From positions 248,001-312,000 of the forward strand of contig JALJCQ010000001.1 in the NCBI GenBank assembly GCA_023091665.1: a stretch of 64,000 bases of DNA, written 5' to 3'. A model generated the notes under the pieces. It saw only the letters and a program-made list of their open reading frames with translations, had not been told where the DNA came from and searched no databases. A program made the position numbers and the translations under genes. The stretch comes from Pythium myriotylum. Lineage: Eukaryota > Oomycota > Peronosporomycetes > Pythiales > Pythiaceae. Shown one piece after another: positions 1-10,738 of the stretch; the stretch's first letter is position 1; each line of letters starts with the position of its first letter.

Positions 1-613
1 GTGCGTTTTCGCTGCGGAGAAGCTCGAGCCTCGCGACAAAGTCTTTGCGGCGCTGGTGCTCCTTGGCGATCTCACTGTCAACGCGGTGGTTTTCTTCACT
101 GAGCTTGGCGATCTCGTCTGTGAGTTTCCGGACTTCAGGCTCGACAAGCTTAGCGTGGGCCTGGAGAATCTCATCTTTCTCGGCCAGTAAGTCCACGTGC
201 TCTCGCTGGAGCTCGGTGATCTCGAACGTGAGCACAGCGTCGCGGTCGACGCACTCGGCGAGCTCTTTCATCGCGCGGTCTTTATCCTTTTCGACGCTCG
301 AGAGCGCCGCGAGTTCCTCGGCCTTACGGATCGACTGCTTCTCGACCGAGATCTTCTCGGTCAGCAGCTCCGTGTTGAGCAACTTGGCCTGCTTGAGCAG
401 TGCCTTCTCGTGCTTGTACGTGTCGAGCACGAACGCATTGAGCTTGGCGTACTTGTCCTTGTGGAACTGCATTTGCTCGAGCGTGAGCATGTCGGCCTCG
501 AAGTACTGCTCCAGCAAACGGAACGCATTCGCAAACGACGAGGAATTGGCCAGCAGCACGTCGCTCGGCACGCCACTCGACGCTTCGTTCTCCGCGTCGC
601 CGTTCTCCGTCAT
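1..613 (-). CDS. Partial coiled-coil protein, N-terminal part (CCDC146/MBO2-like?)
   Basis: A reading frame starts with ATG at 613 on the minus strand (MTENGDAENEASS) and stays open to the window edge, so about 204 N-terminal residues are visible and the rest is outside. After about 35 residues it becomes an almost continuous heptad-rich coiled coil full of Glu, Lys and Leu (for example EKDEILQAHAKLVEPEVRKL). There is no signal peptide or membrane segment. The style resembles CCDC146/MBO2-type centriolar or axonemal proteins, which would suit a zoospore-forming organism, but coiled coils are easily confused and this naming is inference. It is transcribed divergently from the EDR2-like gene. 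Confidence 0.7.
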   Translation of the reverse strand, partial: MTENGDAENEASSGVPSDVLLANSSSFANAFRLLEQYFEADMLTLEQMQFHKDKYAKLNAFVLDTYKHEKALLKQAKLLNTELLTEKISVEKQSIRKAEELAALSSVEKDKDRAMKELAECVDRDAVLTFEITELQREHVDLLAEKDEILQAHAKLVEPEVRKLTDEIAKLSEENHRVDSEIAKEHQRRKDFVARLELLRSENA

Positions 614-1065
614 TGCGACACGAGAGAGACAAGAAAAGCAAGAGAGACCATGGCGACTTGGGAGCATTGGTCCGTTTCACGGCCGTTGAAGATCCGAGCC
701 TAATGACAAAGCGACGTAATAATCAATCAAATGAGCGTAATAACCCAGAGCGTAAACATAAACAGCTTTTTTAAGCGACATTCCCGCGATCTGATTGGCG
801 GATTCTCGTCTCAGTCTCAGTCTCAGACAGGCGCCACAAGAGCTCTTCGTAGTGACATGTCCTCTCGGGGCCGTCATCATCAGACTCATCGTATAGTCAC
901 TCTTTCGAGGGACCGAACTGCCTTTCTCGCATTTGGACAGGAGATTGGACAGGAGATGCGTCCTCCGCCATGATTCCTCCCCATCAACACCTCCCACAGC
1001 GACCGCAATCACGAGCTCGCGACTCGCCCACGACGTCACACGAAAAGAAGACACACCGCCACGAG
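614..1065. other. Divergent intergenic region
   Basis: This 452-bp region separates the start codons of two divergent genes and probably holds both promoters. An in-frame ATG for the right-hand gene also occurs at 970. I see no TATA box, repeat or RNA gene. Confidence 0.5.
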
Positions 1066-1950
1066 ATGTCGCGAGGAGAAGACGACGAGCTGCGCGTGGG
1101 CGCCGACGCCAGCGCCGCCGGAGCCGAGCGGCCGACCGACAAGCCCGCGAGTCCAGACCACGAGTTCCCGGACTTCACAGCGCGCGACGCCGCGCCCGAG
1201 CTGCGCGCCATGTGGACGGCGGCCGACGCGAGCGAGATCCCCGTGCGCGGCGCGACGTACATGGACGACCAGGTCAAAGTCGCGGCCGGGCCGGCGCTCG
1301 GGCGTCTGCTGCATTTCGAGGTCGCGACGACCGCGACGCCCGAGGCGCGACACCACATCACGCGCTTTGACCTCGCGCGCGACAAGAGCGTCGTGCGCTT
1401 TTGCCAGCAGCACCACAAGGATTCGCTCGTGTTCGTGCTCAATCTCGAGCTGCCCGATTCGAGCAATGTGAGCTTGGTCACGTATTGGCTCGTGCCCGCG
1501 TACACTGGCGCGGAGCCGGACGAGCACGCGACGTTCTACCGACTGCTGCGGCGCTTCATCGACAGCGAGGACGACGCGTTCCGCAATGACCGGTTCAAGA
1601 TGATCCCGGCGTTCACGCAGGCGCCGTGGATCATCAACCAGCTCGTGCAGGCGCGCCCAGCGCTCACGGGCAAGAAGCTCACGCAGCGGTATTTCAAGGG
1701 CGACAACTATTTCGAGGTGGCCATGGACATCTCGTCGAGCACGATCGCGCACTACATCGGCTCGCTCTGCCAGAGCTGGGCGTCGTACATTGAAATCGAC
1801 GTGTTCATCACCGTGCAGGGCGAGCAGGAAGACGAGCTGCCCGAGAAAATTCTCGGCGCCGTGAAGATCCAGTACGTGGACCTCGGGCTCGGCCGACGGA
1901 TTGACGAAAGCGGCGACGACGCCGCCAAGAGTGACGAAGATAGCGAGTAG
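1066..1950 (+). CDS. EDR2 C-terminal domain (DUF1336) protein
   Basis: An intronless gene of 294 residues from ATG 1066 (MSRGEDDEL); an upstream in-frame ATG at 970 would add 32 basic, low-complexity residues and is less likely. An acidic disordered N-terminus is followed by one EDR2 C-terminal domain over about residues 35-275. Family-typical blocks are visible: RFKMIPAFTQAPWIINQLV, then GKKLTQRYFKGDNYFEVAMD, then an ISSSTIAHYIGS helix and ELPEKILGAVKIQYVDL near the end. In plants this domain follows PH and START modules and is linked to lipid binding; here it stands alone, as often in oomycetes. The tail is acidic (DDAAKSDEDSE). It converges with the next gene, 70 bp between stops. The exact substrate is unknown. 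Confidence 0.88.
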   Translation: MSRGEDDELRVGADASAAGAERPTDKPASPDHEFPDFTARDAAPELRAMWTAADASEIPVRGATYMDDQVKVAAGPALGRLLHFEVATTATPEARHHITRFDLARDKSVVRFCQQHHKDSLVFVLNLELPDSSNVSLVTYWLVPAYTGAEPDEHATFYRLLRRFIDSEDDAFRNDRFKMIPAFTQAPWIINQLVQARPALTGKKLTQRYFKGDNYFEVAMDISSSTIAHYIGSLCQSWASYIEIDVFITVQGEQEDELPEKILGAVKIQYVDLGLGRRIDESGDDAAKSDEDSE

Positions 1951-2020
1951 ACCTTTGAGTACCTGTATCTAGTAGAACCCTCCATCTCTTTAAGAAACCA
2001 ACAAAGGAAAGTGAGCCTCT

Positions 2021-3583
2021 CTATGAAGTCGAAGCCGGCGGGATGACCTTGTACGGGTTGAGGATGCCGTTGGGATCCATCATGTTCTTCATCTGCCGCA
2101 TGAGGTTGATGGCGTTCTGCGACTTGGACAAGTGCAAGTACGAAGGCTTGTGCACACCCACGCCGTGCTCGGCGCTGATGCTGCCGCGGAACTTGGCTGT
2201 GGATACAAGAAAGACCGAATTAGCGAAATCCATACAAAAAGAATCTCACACGAGGAATCGCTCACCCGTCCACTCAAAGACGAACGGCTCGAGTGCCTTG
2301 AAGACGCGGTCGTCGTACTTGAGCGTGGACGCGTTGAGGTGGAGGTTACTGTCTCCCAGATGGCCGTAGCCCACGACTTCGGCGCCGAGTGGCGTCAGAA
2401 TCTCGCGCGTTTCCTCCACGAGCTTGTAATATTCGGACAATGGAACCGACAGGTCGTACTTGTACACGTAACCTCGCGCGGCGAGTGCCACGGGGATGTC
2501 CTCGCGGATCGTGAAGAGCTTGCGCGCCTGCTGGGCGTCCTGTGCCACCGTCCCGTCGATAACCGTTCCGTTGCTCATGGTCAACTGGAGATAATTCTCG
2601 AGCTTCTCCATGTCGTGGGCTGTGTTGCTGCCCGAGGTCTCGATCAGCACGTAGAACGGCGACTTGGTCTCTAATGGGTCCTTGGTCCAGTCCTGTTGCG
2701 AGAGCACGAGGTCGAGCGACTGGCGGTCGATGAATTCCATCGCCGAGAGCACTTCACCCAAGTGCTTCTTGGCTTGGACTGAGGCCTCGAGCACGGCCTC
2801 GAAGTTCTCACACGCCAGCAGCGCCACGTTCACGGACGAAGATCGTGGCGGCGTGAGGATCGAGACCTTGGTCACGACGCCGAGCGTGCCTTCCGAGCCG
2901 ATGAAGAGCTGCTTGAGGTCGTAGCCCGTGTTGTCCTTGCGCATGGTCGAGAGGCAGTCCACGACCGTGCCGTCGGCCAGCACGGCCTCCACGCCCAGCA
3001 CCGTGCCGTGCAGCGACCCGTACCGCAGCAGCCGCAAGCCGCCGGCATTGGCCGCGACGTTGCCTCCGATCTGGCACGTGCCCTTGGCGCCGAGATCGAG
3101 CGGCATCATGTAGCCGTGCTTGGCGACGAAGTTGTCCAGGTTCTCGAGGATGCAGCCGGCCTCGGCCACGAGGATGCCCGAGACCTCGTCGAAGGAGAGC
3201 ACGCTGTTCATGGCGCCGAGCGAGAGCACGATCTCGTCGTGCACGGGCACGGAGCCGCCGACGAGGCCCGTGTTGCCTCCCTGCGGCACGACGGGCAGCC
3301 GGCGCTCGTTGCAGTACTTGAGGATGGCCGAGACCTGCTCGGTCGTCTTGGGGCGCAGCACCATTTGGTGCGCGCTCGACGCCTTGTACTTTTTGAGCCA
3401 GTCCACCGTGAACGGCGCCGTGTCGTCGGCGGCCGTGAGCACGTTGGCCGGCGAGAGCAGCGACTCGAAGAACGCCCGGTCCGGCGCGCCCCAGCTCGCG
3501 AGCCGCGGGTCGCGCGCCGCCGACGAGCTCAGCAGGCGGCGGCGCGGGGCGGCGAGAGGACGCAGCGAGCGGGGCAGCGACAT
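2021..3583 (-). CDS. D2HGDH: D-2-hydroxyglutarate dehydrogenase, mitochondrial
   Basis: Two exons, 3583-2266 and 2196-2021, flank a 69-bp GT..AG intron (2197-2265, phase 1); the joined product is 497 residues. This FAD flavoenzyme oxidises D-2-hydroxyglutarate to 2-oxoglutarate and passes electrons to the mitochondrial electron-transfer flavoprotein. The N-terminus (MSLPRSLRPLAAPRRRLLSSSA) is Arg/Ser-rich and lacks acids, as expected of a matrix presequence. The FAD_binding_4 domain shows PVVPQGGNTGLVGGSVP and IGSEGTLGVVTKVSI. The C-terminal FAD-oxidase domain shows GYGHLGDSNLHLN and, after the intron, SISAEHGVGVHK and MDPNGILNPYKVIP. The second exon supplies the conserved His and the C-terminus, which confirms the splice. 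The relative D-lactate dehydrogenase is less likely because of the ending. Confidence 0.95.
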
Positions 3584-5547
3584 TGCGCAAATGAAGTCTT
3601 GTGGAGCTGAGCTGCTCAGGAGATCTTGTTGTCCAGAATGGACTCATCAATGGATGTGTGAGGAAGGGGTGATGGTGCTGATGAGCAACGTGAATGCAAC
3701 GTAAGAGGGATACGTTGCTGGAAGGCGGGAGATCCGGTTCTTATGGCGTCTGTGACGTGTGAGAAGCAGTTGCCCTGCTCACTGATACGGGTCCGAATGT
3801 CAAAACGACTTTGAGGCGATTCCACACATCGCGAGACACCGGCAGGGGCGACTCGGAGGGCATTGACAAGGTAGAGCTCGCACTCCCCAATTCTGATGAT
3901 TCTCTAGTGGGTTGGGGATCCAAGTCGTGGCCGCTGAGACTCTTTGTCCACGTCGACCCAATCATTAGAGAGCCTAAATTTTATTCGATTGTCTTGTCTC
4001 CCTTTAGTCGTGTGTGTGAGTGGATTGCGCGTGGTGACGCATCTCGTAATCTCCCGAGTTGCTTGTCTGAACGATTTCTGTCCCCACGCGTGCAGAGAGA
4101 AGGAGAGATCTCGACTAGACGCTCAATTGTGTCGGGGTGTCGGGTGTCTCGCAGAGACGAAAAGCACGGAGGATTCCAATATTCTGTGCGCGCCAACAAC
4201 AACCGATTCGTCGGATCATGGGCCATTTTCAGATCCTGCGATAAAATCGTTGCCCATACACCAAAAACAGCAATGCAGCGTCCAATCTGTGAAGAATCCC
4301 AAGTGACGTGTTGGAAAGTGGTTCGTACCTACATCCATAGTTTCGACACCACACGTGTGAACTTCTTCCGTGTCGTCATTGAGAACTCGCGCTGTGCTGG
4401 CGCTGAGGCTCGCGCTTCTTCCGCCGCACATTTCCGTCCTCCCCCATGGATCGAAGCAGGCGCGAAGCTCGCCGGTCGTAAAACTGAGCGGTGCTTGCCC
4501 AGTCTGTCGTCAGTCCAGAGCCGACGTTTCGTCGCTTCGCTCTCATCCAACGGCGACGCTTTGAGCAGTCACGTTTACTGGAAAGTCGCTGGCTCGATGC
4601 TTGTACTCAGTATATTCATGTGCTACCCAGAACTCCCGACGCTTCCGAGACTTCAAGTGAACTCCTGAATCTTGATCGGCTGAGTAAGCAGTTGCAAAGT
4701 TTCGCAAATTTGCGTCGAGTGTGCGTACGACACAGTTGGCGTTGCCAAATATTCATGACCGAACGCTTGTTGCTGACACGGGCTCTGGGATCGTGCGGCC
4801 TGGTGAAGCGAAACCGCTGACTTCCAGGACACGAGGCTTTCCATTATTTCACAACGACGAAAGCTATCCCAACACTGTTGACCTCTCTCTGCCAAGTTTT
4901 CAAACCAGAATGTTCAAATCGGAGACCATGCTTTTTCACATGAGTCAGGCTTTTTGCTTGAATTGAGTCATGCTTTGCTCATTGCTCTAGTCCCCATTTC
5001 TCGAGAGTTGACACGGGCACCCCCGACGTCGAAATTCCTGGAGGTCTTTCGCGTTGATCAATCGCAGAGCGAGTGAGGAGCCGAGTCAGTCGTGGCGCCG
5101 CTTCAACTTGGAACCGGCGTCGCTTCGTGTTCGAGCCAACGAACCTGCATCGTCTCCTCCCATCGCCAGCCAATTGCTGGACAGGGAAATCATTTCGCGA
5201 TCTTTATCGACCGCGAAACGACGCGGCCCACGATTGGCACTCGTGCTCCAGCCGATTCGTGGAAGCGGATCTTGCAAAAAGACTTTACCCCCGTGGCTTT
5301 ACCACATCGCAATCCAACGAGTGGGAGGCCCCTTTCTGGCGCTCGACACCTTCGTCAGTTGCAGTTGCGAAGTCCGTTTTCCATGATTCGGCCGACTCCG
5401 AATCTCGGTCCAGGCGACGCGGCTGGACTGTCGTGGCCGCGACTTCAGCCACATCGCGTGCCCCACTGGCGACTCGGCTCAGTCGCCATCTCGCGCATCG
5501 TCGGCCACACGCCGTCTCGTCACATTCCACCTCAACCTTCTCGTGCC
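3584..5547. other. Long intergenic region with no secure gene
   Basis: Almost 2 kb between the D2HGDH start and the preferred start of the CCT-motif gene. It holds one unusually long open frame (3811-4668, listed separately), and the CCT-gene frame stays open upstream to 5092. No repeats, RNA genes or recognisable protein domains were seen. Confidence 0.4.
3811..4668 (+). CDS. Unrecognised 285-codon open frame, doubtful gene
   Basis: An ATG-started frame of 285 codons that is long for chance in sequence of about 50 percent GC. The product has no signal peptide, repeat or familiar motif, and its third-position use is less GC-rich than in surrounding firm genes. It could be an orphan gene, the remains of one, or a chance frame inside a transcribed leader. 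I do not assign a function. Confidence 0.22.
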   Translation: MRRFHTSRDTGRGDSEGIDKVELALPNSDDSLVGWGSKSWPLRLFVHVDPIIREPKFYSIVLSPFSRVCEWIARGDASRNLPSCLSERFLSPRVQREGEISTRRSIVSGCRVSRRDEKHGGFQYSVRANNNRFVGSWAIFRSCDKIVAHTPKTAMQRPICEESQVTCWKVVRTYIHSFDTTRVNFFRVVIENSRCAGAEARASSAAHFRPPPWIEAGAKLAGRKTERCLPSLSSVQSRRFVASLSSNGDALSSHVYWKVAGSMLVLSIFMCYPELPTLPRLQVNS

Positions 5548-6798
5548 ATGCTGCACCACTCACTCGAGCTCGCGCTGGAAGAAGCTGATGGCCGAGTTCA
5601 GGACGAGCAGCTGCTGCGTCGCGCCAATGTTTCGCCCTACTTCTCGAGTTGCCGGAACCCCCATGGCCAGGATCTCTCAACACGTCAAGTCGAGGAGCTA
5701 CAGTCGGTGCCTCAGCTTAATCTCGACCTGGGTGGATCCAGTGCGTTTGTCGAGGAGTCCAGCAGCGGCTCGCTCTCGCGAGCCTTGTCCTGGCATGACT
5801 TTACGCTCGACGCTGACTCAACTACGACTGCGTCTACGGAGTCTTCTGCTGCAGCTGGACCAGGTGCATGGGCTCTGTTCCTCGAGGGCAAGGCCCCGAA
5901 CGGCCTGCCCGTGGTTTATCCACTCAAGATGCCAACCACGCAGCCAACGTTCCCTGGGTTCTTCGAAGACGGATCTCCATCGACAGTAGACGACCCGAAA
6001 GTACTCTCTCCTACACACATTGATAAGAAGGTGCTAGTCTCCGAGAACGACCTCAAACTCTTCTCAGCCACATCTCGAGCCAACTTTTGTGGTCGTCGCG
6101 CTGCAAACGGACACCGCGGGCCGCTCGCGACACCGCAATCGGCGCGGTCTCGTATCAAGCGCGAGAAGCTCTTCCCACAAGAAGCTTCCGAGTCTCCGTC
6201 TGCGCTGTACGGGCTGCCTCCACCTCGTAGCCTCAGAATGCGAGACAATCGCATGTTCCTAGACCAACGACAGCAGCCTGAAGCGCTTGTCTTACGAAGA
6301 CTCCCCGAGCTCTCACCGTATCCATACGAGCACCACGCAGAGGCTTCGAGTAATTTCTCGCTTCTCGATCCTCACAGGAAGCAGATTCATTCGACGATCG
6401 GCAAAGATTTGTTTCCGCTCGCCGCTGGAGATGTCAGCTTTGCCCAGCAACCAAAACGGCAGCGACTACACGTACCGCCAGAACTCGTTCAACGTGAGTA
6501 CGCGCGTGTCTTCCAGCAGAGCATCAGTCAGCAACTACCACCACCGGTTGGGCCGCCCAAGCGTCGACCAAGTCGCCGCCGCATCGGCATTTACACCCCG
6601 GAGGCGAGACGTGAGCGGATCCGGCGCTTCCACGAGAAGCGCAAGCTGCGCGTCTTCCATAAGCGAATCAAGTACGACTGCCGCAAGCGCCTAGCCAACG
6701 CCTGCCCGCGCGTTAAAGGCCGATTTGTACGAAAGGAACCGCTTGCCGAGGCCGCAACTCACCAGACTGACCCGTCCAGCGAGGAGAACGCAGCGTGA
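5548..6798 (+). CDS. CCT-motif nuclear protein (CONSTANS-type CCT domain)
   Basis: From ATG 5548 (MLHHSLELALEE) the product is 416 residues; the same frame is open upstream with ATGs at 5383 and 5092, so the start is uncertain. Most of it is Ser/Pro-rich and looks disordered. The C-terminus carries a clear CCT motif at about residues 349-396: YTPEARRERIRRFHEKRKLR followed by a KRIKYDCRKRLA block and a final Gly-Arg-Phe-Val-Arg segment. In plants CCT domains mediate nuclear import, DNA binding and NF-Y contacts in clock and flowering regulators. CCT proteins in oomycetes are known as a class but poorly characterised. The RRRPSRRR-like basic stretch just before it may add a nuclear signal. The role here (transcriptional co-regulator) is inference. 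Confidence 0.8.
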   Translation: MLHHSLELALEEADGRVQDEQLLRRANVSPYFSSCRNPHGQDLSTRQVEELQSVPQLNLDLGGSSAFVEESSSGSLSRALSWHDFTLDADSTTTASTESSAAAGPGAWALFLEGKAPNGLPVVYPLKMPTTQPTFPGFFEDGSPSTVDDPKVLSPTHIDKKVLVSENDLKLFSATSRANFCGRRAANGHRGPLATPQSARSRIKREKLFPQEASESPSALYGLPPPRSLRMRDNRMFLDQRQQPEALVLRRLPELSPYPYEHHAEASSNFSLLDPHRKQIHSTIGKDLFPLAAGDVSFAQQPKRQRLHVPPELVQREYARVFQQSISQQLPPPVGPPKRRPSRRRIGIYTPEARRERIRRFHEKRKLRVFHKRIKYDCRKRLANACPRVKGRFVRKEPLAEAATHQTDPSSEENAA

Positions 6799-7039
6799 GG
6801 GAGGAGAGAGTGGGGAAATTCTAGGGTCGTAATGTTCGATGTCGAGTATAATAGTAAAAAAAAAAATCTGCACGCAGTACGCCTTCATGTCGCGGGACTC
6901 TGTAAGGCAGCCCGTCATGGCAAACTCGGAACGAAGCACTATGGTGCTTGTCTACGAACTGAGGTCACGATGGCGGTTGACGACTTGGTTCGAGTCATCT
7001 TTCTCCTCTCGCTCCCTTCCGTGTCAGAGTCCGAGACTG

Positions 7040-8540
7040 TCGCCTTGCGTTTCCCGATGTCCTAACCGTTGCTTGCCAGCGCCAGCTTTTTCATCGTTCA
7101 ACACCAACCTCTCCATCACCAGCTGCATATCTGGACAATTAAATCGACACTGTCGACGAACAACGCGACTGCTGAGTTCGCTCGCTCTGGTGACGGTACG
7201 GCACACGCTCCGGACCGGCACCATGTCCGCTCGCTTGGATCTTGATCTCAAAAGCGTTGCGGAGCTGCATGACCGAGTAGTACGAGGCGCCCGAGTACGC
7301 TCTGCACACCGCCTCCAGTGGGTCGCCACCGCACACAAACACGTCCTTGACGATCGGAAACCCGCGTTCGCTCGTTAGCTCATCCAGAGCCAACTGCATC
7401 CGCGAGTCGCCTTGCGCCAGCGTAGCGTTCACCATGCTCTGGCTCTGCTGGTGGTGCTTCCGCTCGGTCTTGATCCACTATTTCTGCGCTTGTCATCGTT
7501 CTTGAGTCCTCCACACTGCCGTTGCTCGTGTTGTCTCGTCACACGTGTCGAGAGTCTCTCGCGGCGGTCTGTCACGTCTTGCGAGTCGCACGAGCGGCGC
7601 TGCGTGTCCTGGTGAGCGCAGGGTGGCTCCATGGCGACTTGGATTGGCACGCAGACACTCACATGTCCACAGCAAGTGATCCAGACCACTTGCCTCGCAC
7701 TGGAAGCGATCTATCGTTTCTAAGATTTCTAAATGCCACCAGAGACGAGGCGCCTCGTGATCTCGTGGAGCACCTGATTGACAGGAGAACACTGGCAATG
7801 GCATCTCCATGGGAACTGAATGAGTGACGAGCTGCGAGAAGCAGCACGGTTCTAATTCCCTCCGCATACACAAGCTTGTCATGGACATCGAGTAGTTTCT
7901 GCGTCGAAAGACTACGAATGTCGACGCTCTCGTCGATGCTCAGCTCGTGTCGAATCATCACGTTCGCGTCCTCGAGCTCAAGGTTTGAATTCACACGGAA
8001 CTATCCAACGACGGTATCAAAAAGGAGATCGCTCATTATGCAGACATCGCGACGCGTTCCGGGACAATGAGCGAGATACTTTTTCGCGGTGGCAGAAGGT
8101 ACTGTTTCCATACTCCTCGAGCGCAATCGAGGCGTGCAATAGGTCGGCGACGATGCAATCAGCAGTTGAAGGGGTGGATTTGACGGCGAACGGCAACAGA
8201 GAATCCAACGAAGACCGCGTGGTCTCTATCGGCGAGATCTGTTCGGTGTAGTGAGTGTTGGAGTCTCTGAAGCCTCGAAAACGTGGACCAAGCGGACAAG
8301 AAACCGAGATGACTTGACTTGTTTCGCCCATGGTGGGGGCGATCATCCACACTATCACCGATGAGCGCATTGCTCTCTCCTGTCGTCTCTACCCAAGTTT
8401 TGAGTTTCGAGTGACCAATCTTACGGCAAAGCCAATCCAATTGCCGAAGTGGACCCTCCACCTCTATCTCACCATCCGAGATTTCAGTGAGACCATGCAC
8501 CACGCTCAACGAGGCTTGAAAAAGAGACCGCAGACGCATT
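7040..8540 (-). pseudogene. Unresolved minus-strand locus: broken or multi-exon gene
   Basis: Several minus-strand open segments in different frames follow one another: one from an ATG at 8539 (MRLRSLFQASLSVVHGLTE), one around 8370-8100 (DSLLPFAVKSTPSTADCIVA), one from about 7990 (LELEDANVMIRHELSIDES) and one from about 7460 to 7140 (DELTSERGFPIVKDVFVCGG). Their composition looks protein-coding, but I could not join them with convincing GT..AG introns of the size used elsewhere here. It is either a decayed gene with frameshifts or a gene with introns I failed to place. No known family was recognised. Confidence 0.3.
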
Positions 8541-9699
8541 TGACAGATCGTGAGATTGTTGCTTCAATCCTTCCGACTTGATCGCTGCTTCAACCACAGG
8601 AACCTCGTGTTGGTATCCATTTTACCAAAAGTAGGTAGATACCCACCACCAACCAAGTTATAAACTATACGTGAGATTCGCCCCACAAATTATTTTGTAT
8701 CTTGTTTTGCGTCTACAGGCGTTAATGCATCCTTTATTGGAAAAGTGATGGTTGAAGTTCTCTTCTTAAGTACGCGCGAACTTACCAGTGTACCCTCGAC
8801 CACCTCAAGCCCACTATGGTCACCGTGCGCTCCCAAAATTTCCCTCTTCAAGTCTCTGTTGATTGGTTGATTTTAATCCATGTAGGGGTAGGGCCACCAA
8901 GTCAGTTTTGGACTGATGGAGGTAAGTGAGCCCGTGGTGGGAGGAAGTGCCCATGTTGCCTTCTGCCGACTCGCGAGATGGACCACCTCGTCGCGTTGTG
9001 TTCATGTCGCGGCTGTCGCAGACCACAGCCCATCGAGATCCGGGGCACGCGTGGAAATTTAGGTGGGGTGGACTTTTTAGTTAGTCTGTCGCTTTTTCAC
9101 GAGCCTCACTTGGCCTGCGAGAGTGCTTTTTCTCCGACTACTCGACATGTCGCGACGGTCCTCGCGATCGCCCGATCGATTGATCGTCAGGGGCTTTCGA
9201 GATGTGAACTGGATCTGGATCTCCGACTCCCTGAGACCGTTGTGATATTTCTCTCTCCTAGGGGGGGTTCTGTAAAATATATTTATATATATTATTATAG
9301 AGAAGGGGAGACACTCGCGCATGCGAGCACCCGATGTGCACCCAGTATTCCCGCGGTGACGGCGGGTTCATCCCATCCATTGGCGTTCTTCAGCGGTTTT
9401 TTCTCTGCAAGAAGGCGCCTTCCGCCCCTGCTCAGCCGAAGCGGGAGATTTTTCAGTTAGTGTGCTTATGTGGGTACACCTGGAGGTCTCTTTTCATCCA
9501 ATCAGATGGATCTAGTTATCCATCCGGCCAATCACATCATTTCGTAATCATTCTATTAGCCAATCCGTCGTCAGGGGATATGTCTCACCTTGTCGGGTAG
9601 TGTAATGCCACATGTCATAAGCCATGCAGCATCTCTTTCCTCTCCCCTGAGGAGCTCCATGCCTTCCCCCCATTCCGCAGCTCGCCTCCTTCCACGCCC
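8541..9699. other. Intergenic region upstream of the C2-dysferlin array
   Basis: About 1.16 kb without a supportable gene. It contains an AT-rich stretch near 9270-9300 and a CCAAT-box cluster (listed separately) 136-202 bp before the first C2-dysferlin start codon. Confidence 0.5.
9498..9564. promoter_or_regulatory. CCAAT-box cluster upstream of first C2-dysferlin gene
   Basis: Three CCAATC elements at 9498, 9528 and 9560, spaced 30 and 32 bp (about three helical turns each), lie 136-202 bp before the ATG at 9700. CCAAT boxes are NF-Y sites in eukaryotes; the clustering is seen in the sequence, the function is inferred. Confidence 0.5.
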
Positions 9700-10443
9700 A
9701 TGTACTCGCTCGAGGTCACGCTGGTGCGCGCGCAGGACCTGCCGGCGAGCGACTTTGGCTTCATGGGCATTGGCGGCAAGTCGGATCCGTACGTGGTCTT
9801 CAAAGTGGGCAAAGTGACGCAAAAGAGCTCGGTCATCAACAACAACTTGTCGCCCGTGTGGAGCCCGCCCGAGAGCTTCACGTTCAAAGTGGACAACCCG
9901 AAAGAGCGCGTGCTCGAGATCCAAGTGCTCGACTACGACCGATTCAACAAGGACGACTTGCTGGGCACGCTCACGCTCGCGCTCGCGCCGTTTGCCGAGC
10001 AGCGCGGCGCGTCCGAAGTGCTCTCGTACGAGGTCGAGCTCGCCGAGGAGTTCGACAACCACAAGAAGCACAGCTACCTCTTTCTCGAGATCAAGCTCGT
10101 GAGCCTCGAGCATGCCGACCGCGTGCTCGAGCTCTGGGAGAACCAGCGGTACCACCTCATCAAGAAGTGGACGACCGACACGCTGCTGCCGAACGACCGC
10201 AAGCGCTGGAGTGCGATTGGCGACTCGAACGCGAGCTCCGACAGCTTTGAAGAAGTCGCGCCGCGCGTGCCGCCGGGCATGACGGCCGAAGGCTGGTCGC
10301 TCGACGTGTCGCAAGGCGACGACAATGGCTGGATCTACGCGCCTTCGTTCCAAGGACCCTGGCAGAAAGATGCGTTCTCGCTCGCGATGGTGCGGCGACG
10401 GAAGTGGGTCAACCGGTGTACCTACGACAACCAGAGCGCGTGA
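9700..10443 (+). CDS. C2 domain plus dysferlin (DysF) domain protein, copy 1
   Basis: An intronless 247-residue protein. Residues 1-135 form a C2 domain starting MYSLEVTLVRAQDLP; acidic residues suited to calcium binding are present in loop 1 (SDFGF, KSDPYV) and loop 3 (DYDRFNKDD). Residues 145-240 form a dysferlin domain: WENQRYHLIKKW and DRKRWS of the inner half, then GWIYAPSF and VRRRKWVNRC of the second half. There is no membrane segment. The likely role is calcium-dependent membrane or lipid binding, by analogy with dysferlin and peroxin families; no specific process can be named. It is the first of three tandem, same-strand paralogues. A C residue in the last ten (NRCTYDNQSA) is shared by all three copies. 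Confidence 0.9.
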   Translation: MYSLEVTLVRAQDLPASDFGFMGIGGKSDPYVVFKVGKVTQKSSVINNNLSPVWSPPESFTFKVDNPKERVLEIQVLDYDRFNKDDLLGTLTLALAPFAEQRGASEVLSYEVELAEEFDNHKKHSYLFLEIKLVSLEHADRVLELWENQRYHLIKKWTTDTLLPNDRKRWSAIGDSNASSDSFEEVAPRVPPGMTAEGWSLDVSQGDDNGWIYAPSFQGPWQKDAFSLAMVRRRKWVNRCTYDNQSA

Positions 10444-10738
10444 TACCACACAGCATTACGGCGCCATACTGATCCATTCCCCACAAGACCCTCATCCACA
10501 CACAGACCTAAGGAAGAAAGCCCCAATTGAATGTACCTATTTGCATCCGTCGATCGCCAGCGCGGAACGAGTGGCCGAGTGCGATTGATTCGTGCGCTCG
10601 TGGCCGTGACCAATGCTGCGACATGGCTCTCGTCGCCACATACTCGATAGTGCAACGCGACGACCGGCCATTGAGCGAAATATCTCTCTCCCAAAGCTAA
10701 GGTCGGTTGTCACTTGTGAACCCAGGAATCACCACGAT

